64,000 bases of DNA, from assembly GCA_010093705.1 (NCBI GenBank), contig MU006089.1:2996506-3060505 (forward strand), written 5' to 3'. Both the position numbers and the translations under genes were made by a program. The notes beneath the pieces were generated by a model. It searched no databases, was not told the origin of the DNA, and saw only the letters and a list, made by a program, of their open reading frames with translations. Source of the stretch: Patellaria atrata CBS 101060 (lineage: Eukaryota; Ascomycota; Dothideomycetes; Patellariales; Patellariaceae). Numbering within the stretch: the stretch's first letter is position 1; every line of letters starts with the position of its first letter. This document shows positions 22,797 through 32,852 of this stretch, in pieces.

Positions 22797-24730
22797 TCAT
22801 AGTTCGCGCTCCTGAAGCACAATTCCGCGACCCCAGATTCTATCCACAGCTACGTCCGCTACTTGCTCTTCCTCCTCCTCTAACTTGCCTAATTTTATCT
22901 CTTCTGTCCTAACGACCAATTCACCAGATGGCCAGTGTGGGCGCATAACGCAACCCATGCGAATGCGCTCCTCCGCAAGGACGACCCTGGTTTGCACTAT
23001 TCTCACACGATACCTTTCTTCTATGTCTGCTGCCGACCACCAAATCATCATTTCGCTGCTGTCGTGAGGGGTATGTGACAAGAGCCTAACCCCTTCCTCT
23101 TCTATACGGACGACATTCTCGCCCACACGTGCCGCAGCGAGGGATTCCCACACGCCCTCCCGGCGCCCGCTGTTCCTAAGAAGCCGTATGGCCTGCCTTC
23201 GGAGCTGAGGATCTCTGCATTTGATCGTTGTTAAAAATAGAGGAATGATCGGGCCAGTATCGAAAGTCAACGCAGTACCGAATTGAGGCCGAGGTAAAGT
23301 CGATGCCAGATCTATGATTTGGCAGAATGTAGGTATCTGCGCGTCCCAATCTCTCTCTGTGCCGTTCAGTGTTCCCCTGACTATTGTGTGTCCTGTAAGT
23401 GCTAACATACGGAGTATTGTGGCGCCATGAGGATTGAATATCGACGGTTGCGCGGGTAAGCTACTAGACGAGCTACTACTAGCTTCTACCAATGTCCTAG
23501 AAGATGTCCGCGAGTGCAAATCCATAAACATACTGAATCGGGAGGACCAGTCGTCGAGATTTCGCTCGCATTGCTTTTGAAGGGCCAATAATCGTGAAAG
23601 ATCACTAGCTCCTGTACCTAACACAGCCTCCAAATCGATTTGTGCATTATTCTCTAAAACCTTCTCTTGCGCTGCGGCTGTCCACATGATCCACCTTAAG
23701 TTTGATACTAGAACATCTCTAGCACTCTGGAGGTCCTCAAACCTTTCTGGTATAGGTGGAGGGGCGGCAGTACTAGGATACAGAGGTCTGGATAGCTCAG
23801 TATATTCGTAAGGGGACTGGTCGTCTGAGAAGGTCATCGCTTGAAAGTCTAGTCGGCCGAGTATCAGACAGAATATCCCAAGTGGATCTTGCTCTTGATC
23901 TTTAGTCTTCCTAGACTGTAAATGATTCAGCAAGATACGTTGACCGTTTTTCAGATGCATCTTAGCGACCGCATAGTTTCCCGCAAGATTCTCGTAGCAA
24001 ATGAAAAGAACACATGCGATCAGAATCTTGGATAAATGGCTGGGTCCGCTCTCGGGGCTCATCATCAGCTGATTGGAATGCTGAACAGCTTGAGCGTACT
24101 GGACGAAAGCAAAATCTTTCTCATCGCAAGGACTATAGAGAGAGGGTTCACGCTCATATCTCTCGTGCAAAGCACTGATAGCCAAAATACCGTGCTTTAT
24201 CGCAGGTTCCGAATGACACAATTGAAGAACCCACTGAGACCAAAGTTCGGAATGGAAAAACTCAGTTGCAGACGGCATGGTTCTTGTACGGAAGAAGTCA
24301 AGAGAACGAAGCTCCAACGGATGGTCAAATCCAATCTGACTGGTCGGGCGGTGAAGAGTGGCGGATGTCGACGGGACGATAGGTCGAAATGATCCATCCC
24401 GAGGTCGAGTGACTGCACTTGGTTCGGGACTCCTAGGTTTGCGTGGCAAAGGGCCATCTATGTAACCTTCACAGACTCGTCCAGTGCTAGTGCATTTTAG
24501 ACCTTGAAGCTGATTAGACTCAAGCACACGAAGGAGTTGCTGATAGTGAGACTAACAACTTGGTTTTGCCTCATCACATTTGATGCGGCGAATTCTGATT
24601 GTTCATGTCAGAAAGACTAACATATCGAAGGAAGGAGATATTACCTGCAAGTGACACAACCTGTTCTGACTCTGATCTTAAAACGACGGTCCAGCTCAGC
24701 TAGAATATTTGATTCCCTTTCGTTTGACAT
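22797..24730 (-). CDS. Zn2Cys6 fungal transcription factor
   Basis: Nuclear binuclear-zinc-cluster regulator of 609 aa, exons 24730-24645, 24594-24557 and 24502-22797. The zinc cluster is complete once both introns are removed: Cys25-x2-Cys28-x6-Cys35-x6-Cys42-x2-Cys45-x6-Cys52. The exons split it inside an Arg codon and inside the Cys42 codon, which is strong support for the splice sites (50- and 54-nt introns). After a Pro/Arg linker, the segment FFHSELWSQWVLQLCHSEPA and following helices resemble the Fungal_trans_2 (DUF3468) middle region. A short acidic patch and LEEEEEQ lie near the C-terminus. It lies 1.3 kb upstream of the ABC transporter 3' end in the same orientation; whether it controls that gene is unknown. 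Confidence 0.9.
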
Positions 24731-26039
24731 GTTGATTCTTGACTCATCCTTTCCGTAGTCCTCGTCTGCCTTTTATCTAGCGGTAGTAGGCGAACATGTA
24801 GTGGATGTCCAGAATATAGAAATCATCCAGATAAGCGATGCAGCATTAACCTACCAGTCTGAGTATCACCATCATTCCATCAAACCACCAGGCCCCAGTT
24901 CTGACTGTGTGGCGGACCACGAGGTGACTCCTATACGGGATCCCGCACGGCTAACGGAAGGATTGCGGCTTGTTGGTGCCATGATGGGTAGTGGTTGTCA
25001 AAGGATAGTAACAAGGGAAGTAGTTGACGAAAAGACCTTGGATCGAACGGGTATTCGTTCATCGTCATCAGGGATGTTCGGTTAGGATGGGGAGAGGTGA
25101 GAAGAAGAACTTATGCAGGGGGGCTGAGTGGAGGCAATGAGGAATCCCGTAGATGTGACTGATTAGTTCTGACTTTGCTATATTAGAACTAGTCCTTCCG
25201 TACGTCAGAACAGTAAACTGTCAGTGCGCAAACGCCATACATAATCTTTGTAAAGCTGCAACTGTTCAACAAACCAGTTCAGGTTATTGATTCCAAGAGC
25301 AACTAACACCACCCTATCAACATCAGAATAGATATAAATGGAATTTCTGGATTTATCAAACTGCATAATCAAAACTGACGGAAGTAGAGAGAGTATACCT
25401 TGGCCTTAGTGGTAGATATTGCCAAAGCCGCAAGTTATATTTATGTCGACTGCTGATATGAATGCTGAGCCTGAGACCAGAAAGTAATTAACCGTCCTAA
25501 TTCGGCAATCTGATGTAACGTATTATGCTATCTCTCCAGAGAACTATTCCTAAAGGATGGAGCAATGGCACGAAACGGTCAATGTCTTCAGCCTTATGCG
25601 TGAAGTATAGCATATAGCCATAGCCGAATGCAACAACAGTTTATTAATCCCTTGATCTACACCACTTAGGTTTGCCAGTTCCCCATGTAGGCCCCCATTC
25701 CCTATAATCAACCTTGGGAAACATGATACCGTTTCAGCCCAGCCACATGGGAAGTACGCCTCAATGTAGAATGCATAAACACTGCTACTGACGGCTATGT
25801 GTTATCGTATCTCTATCCAGTCTGTCATTGGTTAGAATGGGCCAAGTGACCTAGAACAGGCGAAGTAAGTGACCCATATACTCATTCTAGGTTTCACTGA
25901 CGCTTAACAGATTCACCAGATGAGTTCAAGTTCCAACAGTTTAAAGAAATCCCGTAAAGCTTGTTTACGCCGAAACTTCAGGTCAACGCCTTCACCTGAT
26001 CCTCCCATGAGTCTGGTTGCTCCCGGCCCGTGGGGAACA
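24731..26039. other. Intergenic between regulator and ABC transporter
   Basis: The left part is the promoter of the Zn2Cys6 gene and the right part the 3' flank of the transporter. Plus-strand frames at 24801-25085 and 25920-26195 have no domain, and the latter overlaps the transporter antisense. Nothing else was seen. Confidence 0.45.
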
Positions 26040-28915
26040 TCACGGTGGAGAAGAATCGACCACCTTGTTCGTCTCAGCTTCTTCCTCTACTATTGTGTCA
26101 ATCGGAGGATTGGTATCATCGCTCGCAGACACCGACTGGCTGGAGGATTGATTCGAACCTTCCGTACCACTCATTTCACGACTAAGCTCTACTAAATGAC
26201 TTTCATCGCCACGGTCGGCTATTAGAGCTTTGCTGTCATATGGTTCGGGTAAATTGTCGATCTTGACACGTGTCTTTGTCGAAAGCTGTTTCGACCATAG
26301 GTCGGAGTATTTGCCATCTGAGTTGAGTAATTCATTATGAGTTCCCCTTTCCACGATTTCGCCATTTTCCACAACAAGAATCAGATCAGCATACATGATA
26401 GTTGACAGCCTGTGTGCGATAACAAATGTTGTTCTGCCTTTACTCAACTCTTTGAATGCGTTTTGAATTTCATTTTCGGTTGCGGAATCCACAGCGGATG
26501 TTGCTTCGTCTAATATAAGAACCCGTGGCTGTTTAAGTATCACTCGCGCAATAGAAACCCTTTGGAGCTCACCACCCGATAGTTTGACGCCTCTTTCCCC
26601 TACCTTCGATCGGTATCCGTCCGGAAATGATAAGATCTTGTTATGAATAGCCGCTGCTTTACAAGCTTCAAACACCTCCTCATCCGTCGCTTCAAGACGA
26701 GCATAACGAATATTTTCCATAATGGACATGTTGAAAAGAGATGGATCCTGAGGAACTACACCTATGACGTTTCTTAAGCTGCTTTGGGTGATATCCCGAA
26801 TGTCTTGCCCATCTATGGTGATTCTTCCTCGTTTGACGTCATAGAACCGGAGTAGGAGCTTCAGGGTCGTTGATTTGCCGCCTCCCGTTTCTCCCACAAA
26901 TGCGATGGTCTTGCCTGAGGGCGCGTCGATATTGATATTCTTCAAGGTCTGTTTCCGCTCGTCGTATGAAAAGTCCACATCCTCGAACTTCACGTGTCCT
27001 CCGGTGACATCGATGTCTCGAGCAGTGGGTTTGTCTGCAGTACTACTTTTAGTATTAAATAGCTGAAGAAGACGCTCTGCTGAAATTAGATTCCTGGAGA
27101 CTAGATTGAATGAATTGGCTAGGTTCGACAGAGGTCCTGTCAAAGACCCCCAAAATGTAACCAGCGCCACGAAGCTTCCGATTGGTTTGTCCGCAATGGA
27201 GACGCGGTAGATTGCGAGTAAAGTTGCAGATACTAAGCCTAGCATTATGATGAAGAATTGAATGGCCATAGAGAGGAGGAAACGATCTCGGTATCTGAGC
27301 GACGCATTACATTCCTTTTCCGCGGCGTCCACTAAACGATCTTCCTGATACTGTGCTCGGTTAAAATATGCCACAGTCTGCCAGTTATTCACTGGTTCTG
27401 TTTGGAGTACATATACATCCCTCCCAATTTTGTGGTATTTCCTTCGTAATGGAATCATTGATGTGGTGAACTTGATGCCAACCCAGACATACGCTATGCT
27501 AATCGTAATGACGATATATGCAACGTATATATCAAATAGGTATGTGAGATAACCTACTGCCAAAACAAGATCCACTAACATTGGTAGTATGGTGAAAAGA
27601 GCAAGATCGACGAGTCCGTTCAGCGCGTAACCTTGGGTAATAGCTTTCATAAGTTCTCCAGAATTCTTGTTTACGTGGAAATCCATAGAGAGCCCCATGA
27701 CATGTGCGAAAGAAGCTTTTTGGATCTGTTTATAGGAAAATTGTGCAACCCGAGCTTCGCAATAGCTATTGACAAGTAATATCCCCGCATAAGAGTCTAG
27801 GTATCTGAATAAAATCCAAACCCCCAATTCGGCCCACGGTATTTTACCTTGTCAGGTCAGTAATATTCAGATCTGAGGAGCCAACAAACTTACCGGTCCC
27901 GGAAAGCTCTGCGAGCGTGTTTGTAAGTTTTCCATATGCATGAGGGACAAGGACGTTGAGACCTCGTTCAATTAAGAGACATACTCCGATTACACCGTAC
28001 TGCATCTGCACTTTTCTATCTTTGAAAGGCCAGATGTAGGGTAGGAAAACCAGAAAATCCTTAATATAACCTAGCCAACCACCTCGTTGCTCAAGCCTCT
28101 GACGTTGCCGTTGTTTAACATCTTTTTCTGGGTCTTCGTCTTCTTCCTCGCCTTCTTCTTCTCCGCCTTCTTCTTCTCCATCCCCGACCACAGTAGTGCT
28201 GCATGAATTATCGGGTGTCCTTGGGTCGACTCCAGCTGAAATAAGTGGTTGACGTTCCTCATCAACGTTGTCAGAAGACTTCTTTATTTGCCAAAAAATT
28301 GCTACGCCTGCAACAGATAGCATCGTAAGAACCGACAAGCGGCTCACGGTTATGACGAGGATACTATATCTAATATTGAGAGGGGTTTTCGGACTCGGCC
28401 CTGCTGTTGAAAATATCACAATCTCGCTGATAAAGCCAAGTACCCACACGCCTACATAACTGTTCCAAGAAGGAGTGGATGTATCAAAGAAGCTCATGCA
28501 TGTGCATCCCCAGATCAGAGCCGAGAAATATACGTGAGTCTATATCAACCATTAGTCAATGGGAAGTATGATGATTTTGGTGATCGCTTGGCTTACAACT
28601 TCATCCTTTGCGATTGAATAATGCCTCGATGACCAGACTTGGTAGGTAAGAAGAAATCCGTCCGCAACCTGTGGAGTCATTAGCACTTCGCCCATCTCCT
28701 ACACTTCCGTCGAACAGGGGACTAACATAGCTACAGAAGACTGCTAGAATGCACCATAGGAAGAATCTGTAAGTGATCTTTTTGCTTGGCCTCTTGTCCT
28801 CCTCCCTAAGGGTAACCAAGTTGAAAACATAAGAAAATATGAAATAAGCAATGGAGAGAAATGGTCCTGCATAATTGAAAGCTTTCAAGGTTGCCGTAGA
28901 AGTAGAATTGACCAT
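26040..28915 (-). CDS. HMT1-type half ABC transporter (ABCB6-like)
   Basis: Half-size ABC exporter of 904 aa in four exons: 28915-28727, 28668-28597, 28539-27894 and 27847-26040. An extra N-terminal hydrophobic domain precedes the six-helix transmembrane domain, the mark of the HMT1/ABCB6 group that loads vacuoles or other organelles with metal-thiol complexes. The ATPase domain is complete: Walker A GETGGGKST (about residue 620), Q-loop VVPQDPS, signature LSGGELQR (about 725), Walker B VLILDEATSAVD (about 746) and H-loop IAHRLST. An acidic linker (EEEGGEEEGEEEDEDPEKD) joins the two membrane parts. A Ser/Glu-rich tail of about 80 aa follows the ATPase. All three introns (46-58 nt) preserve the frame. 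A role in metal tolerance is inferred from family, not shown. Confidence 0.92.
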
Positions 28916-30201
28916 TGTGCTCTTACCGCGCACACTTTAGGATACCGTATGTGATGCTAAATGCGTGGCCAAAGTAGTTTCAGGAATAAGATGCTGAAAG
29001 TGAGAGGGCGGGAGAGGAGCTCATTCAATTGAAAGGAAAAATTTCGTTCGTAGCAGTGATTCAAATTTTGTTCTTCTTGATAGGCAGCCGTTGCTAATTT
29101 TGATATAGGAATCGTGGACTTCCCTCATTAGCTCATGATAGTGAAACCGGGATAATCGGTAAGGACAGCGCACCGCAGTGAGGTGGAGCTGACCGCAATG
29201 GAGGCTGTTAGATTGTGAATCTTACCAGGTACATTTCAGATTACCTTATTAGTACTCAAAATTTCCGTTAGTGAGGTGTGGCACAGTTAATCGGAACCTG
29301 AACCTGGAAGATAGTTCTAAAGCCATTCTCTAGCCGCACCCCAACCCCTGTTCAAAGGTTAAAGGGATGTCTTTTTTGTACGTGATGTCCTTTCATTCAC
29401 CGCCCCGCTTGCGACCGTAAGGTAGGTACCGATCACGAACCTCAAGAGAATATTACAACTACGGCCGTATTAGTACCGAACATTAAATTTGTCGTGATAT
29501 CTCGGGATTCCATGCTACGGATGATTGCCGTGGCCATTTTGTCGCATGAAACTCTCTGTCACATCTCGTAGTTCCACGTGCCAAGTACCAAACGATGGAT
29601 TAAACCTACAATTAGAACATGGGATAGAGAATCAAACGGTACTGTACTGTACATCGATATTTCTGTTCTAGAGTCAACACAAGAGTAGTAGTTCTACAAC
29701 AGACCATCGTGATCCGTCGCTAGACCGCAGCTCCTCCGCTACATCATAGTTGAAAGATAGACGACGACGAGAGGGTATTGTACGGCCCTGCGACTTGATG
29801 ACATTGGTTAAGGCAACAGTTTCGCGCTAGGGTACGCGTAAGATAAATCCTCAGGCTCACCGGTCGTGAGCTGAAGGAATAAGGTAGGAGCGACGGTATT
29901 TCCCAGTTGACGAACAAAGAAAGGGCTACCTAGGTGTAACATATCAGCAACTGAAAAATTGGGATGAAGTTGAAGAGTGGTTACACCCACCAGACCGGTT
30001 TGAGGTTGTGACGAAATCGTCTGCGATACCCCTGAAACAGTTTGCGGGCATGGCGGGGTAGCTTCAACACATATATTTCAGGGGTAGGACGGACCTGCCG
30101 TAACTGGATTTTCAGACTTTCTAACACCGAAAATCACAACTTGAACTTCTACATATCTAAGATACATCTAACAACTTGGGTTCTTAAAAGGACTAGTAAC
30201 T
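28916..30201. promoter_or_regulatory. Divergent promoter region, ABC transporter / galactokinase
   Basis: This 1.29-kb stretch separates two divergent start codons. It holds a TACTGTAC word at 29645, and a 60-codon minus-strand frame (29808-29990) that reads protein-like but has no start context or family. I identified no specific regulator site. Confidence 0.4.
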
Positions 30202-31862
30202 ATGAAAGTTCCTACAGCTACATCTCTCGGGCACATATACCCCGAAGATGCCTTGCAAACGCAACAGAAGCGTTTGGATGATTTACTTGCCTCATTCAAA
30301 TCTATCTATGGCCGACCTGCCAACTTCGTATCGCGAAGCCCAGGAAGGGTGAATATTATCGGCGAAGTCTGTCTCAAATCGTGTATTCTAAATGCTTAGT
30401 CTTTGGGGCTGGCTAACGCCGGAATGTGGGTACAGCACATCGATTATTCACTTTACGAAGTTCTACCTATGGCGGTCACGCAAGATATTCTTATTGCCGT
30501 CGCTGAAAACCCCGAAAGTCGGAACCTTCGAGTGGCGAACGTTTATAGTGAGAAGTTCTCCTCACGAGAGTTCGAAGTCCCCACCGAAGGTGAAATCGAA
30601 ATTGATGCTTCGTCCTTAGAATGGACGAATTACTTCAAAGCGGGCTTTCGTGGTGCATCAAAGCTCCTGCAAAGAAAACGAAACTCCTTCGTCTCAGTAG
30701 GAATGGACATCTTGGTTCATGGAAATGTCCCCAGTGGAGGTGGGATGTCAAGCAGCGCGGCCTTTGTTTGTGCTAGCACACTTGCCGTTTTAAGAGCAAA
30801 CGGAGAGGATGCAATCAATAAGAAAGAGCTTGTAGAGCTAGCAATCGTATCCGAAAGGTCTGTAGGAGTAAATTCAGGAGGGTATGTATATGATTCTATG
30901 TAACTCTGCATACTTCGCTCACGGACCGCAGGATGGATCAATCAGCATCGGTGTTTCCACTTAGAGGAAGTGCTATATACGTCTCTTTCAAACCAGAACT
31001 ATCTGTTAAGTCTGTTCAATTTCCAGAGACTAAACCTGAATTGACTTTTGTAGTCGCGCAGAGCTTCGTTGCTGCAGACAAACATACCACCGCTCCGGTC
31101 TGCTATAATTTACGTGTTGTGGAATGTACTCTAGCAGCAGTGGTCCTTGCCAAAATCTCCGGTCTCAAGCGTGCTTTACCCAAAGATTCCAGTCCGCTGG
31201 AGGTCAGCCTTCGCGGATTTCAGGACATTTATTTTGAGGAGAAAGACGGCATTGCGGACAACACAACTGTGTCTGTCGACGAGTTCCAAGTTCAGCTGGA
31301 GAAGCTCGTTCAGTATACGCAAGACTATCTACCCCAAGAAGAGGGCTACACCCGTGAACAGATCTCGGATATCACGGGCATATCAATTGATGACTTGAAA
31401 AGTCGTTTCGAGTCCACTTTCAAAGTACATGCAGACCGTTTTAAGCTTCGACAACGGGCTCTACATGTTTTCACGGAAGCTCTTCGAGTTAACGAATTCT
31501 ATTCTCTCCTGACATCCTCTTCACCGTCGGAAAATCTACTCGAACATTTGGGCGAACTGATGAATGAAACCCAAAACTCCTGTCGCGATGTCTACGACTG
31601 CAGTTGCCCTGAGCTTGACGAACTATGTACACTTGCTAGGAGAGCTGGCTCATATGGTAGTCGGCTAACGGGTGCTGGATGGGGTGGGTGCAGTGTGCAC
31701 CTTGTCCCGAAAGATAAAGTCGATGCTGTGAAGAATGCTTGGATTACAAAATATTACCGGAAGAAATGGCCTGACATCAGTGATGAAAGGCTCGAGGAAG
31801 CGATAGTTGTGAGTAAGCCTGGAAGTGGAAGTTCAATCATCAAGGTCGAAGGCGGCGTATAG
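30202..31862 (+). CDS. gal1: Galactokinase
   Basis: Cytosolic GHMP-family kinase that phosphorylates galactose to galactose 1-phosphate, the first Leloir-pathway step. Exons are 30202-30366, 30436-30881 and 30932-31862, giving 513 aa, the usual fungal size. The galactokinase signature is assembled across intron 1 as GRVNIIGEHIDY. The ATP-binding loop is PSGGGMSSSAAF. The catalytic aspartate lies in NSGGMDQSAS, assembled across intron 2. The C-terminal GHMP motif is RLTGAGWGGCSVHL. Introns are 69 nt (GTCTGT donor) and 50 nt. The other Leloir genes are not nearby, which is normal in filamentous ascomycetes. Confidence 0.96.
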
Positions 31863-32469
31863 GTTTAGTCGAAAATAACAGTATCTATCCTTCATCCTCA
31901 ACATTCTTATGGTCTTATTGTATAAGTTCACATTTCACACGTAAGCTAAATTGAATATGAGCATTTCCGGCCACTGAGGTCGGGCAACACTCGTATCTGA
32001 ACGATATTTCTTAGTCTTTCTTTCTATACCTAACAATCCACGAATCAAAAATCGTGCAACCACAGCAAACAAAGAGAAGTAAGATTTTACTAGCACTCTT
32101 GGACCTTGAAAGAGCAAATTCATACAGATAATCGAATACTTATGCGTTGTCATGACGGCTTCTTACTTCCACATGGTATCGGTCATTGCTCTCTATTCAG
32201 TGTTTCTTGAAACTACTGCATTATTCCATACAAACCATGGTTATGCTCCTCATGGCATTATACTCCCAAACACCAAACAACGTGAATCTCACGATATTTC
32301 TGTGTTCGATTTCAGCGCCGGAGTTGAATTTCTTTATTCTTCTGCAACTAACTTAGTCCTTGTGCCACCACCAGTCAAAACTAGAATTAGGAGAACAAGA
32401 CCATAAATCATCCATTTCACAAAGCACCCGCTCAAGATCCTTAGTATATATCTTTTCTACAATTTCAAC
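31863..32469. other. Intergenic, upstream of the small zinc-finger gene
   Basis: This stretch holds the galactokinase 3' flank. An 84-codon frame at 32152-32406 has an ATG but no domain and is in the same frame as the small zinc-finger ORF, separated by a stop. The final 60 bases are C+T-rich. Confidence 0.4.
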
Positions 32470-32673
32470 ATGCTTGCAAGCACAAAGTCTTCATCAGCAG
32501 AACATCGATCTCACGTCTTATGCCCTCACATGCTACCTGACCGGAACGAGCACACACCAACAACAACAATGTGGTTATGTTGTATGTGCGGCACAGAAAA
32601 CGGATGCGACGTTATTTGGTGCTGCGCATGTAGTCACTACACCATCAACTGTGCGGACTGCTTCTCATATTAA
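32470..32673 (+). CDS. 67-aa protein with a RanBP2-type zinc finger
   Basis: A short, cysteine-rich protein. WLCCMCGTENGCDVIWCCAC fits the RanBP2 zinc-finger spacing exactly: W-x-C-x2-C-x3-N-x6-C-x2-C. It is followed by SHYTINCADCF, which adds a His and a further C-x2-C. The finger occupies the second half of the protein; the first 33 residues are Ser/His/Pro-rich and probably disordered. The conserved Asn between the cysteine pairs is present, so this is unlikely to be a chance frame. RanBP2-type fingers bind single-stranded RNA or ubiquitin in other proteins; the ligand here is unknown. The start (TTTCAACATGCT) has an acceptable context. The gene is intronless and lies tail-to-tail with the TFIIIC gene, about 180 bp away. 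Confidence 0.62.
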   Translation: MLASTKSSSAEHRSHVLCPHMLPDRNEHTPTTTMWLCCMCGTENGCDVIWCCACSHYTINCADCFSY

Positions 32674-32852
32674 GCCTTCCGGACAACGTGAGCGCCTAAT
32701 TCTACACATTTTTCTCTTTCAACCACGCTCAATCTTCGGTTGGAATGGATTATCTGTATCAAGTGGAATCCAGAGATACGTAAGGTTGGTCAATCTCTAA
32801 ACCTGATTCCCATTGCAGTACTTTTGACGAATCGTGCTAGACTTTTCAGGGT

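Noticed and set aside
25920-26195. 91-codon plus-strand frame overlapping the ABC transporter end
   Set aside because: Antisense to real coding sequence and without a domain.
15984-28915. Biosynthetic gene cluster formed by GMC oxidoreductase, P450 relic, regulator and ABC transporter
   Set aside because: No backbone enzyme (PKS, NRPS, terpene synthase) is present, the P450 is broken, and 4.7 kb of gene-poor DNA separates the parts.
32152-32406. 84-codon frame upstream of the zinc-finger micro-protein
   Set aside because: No domain, and it is separated from the next frame by a stop with no intron needed.
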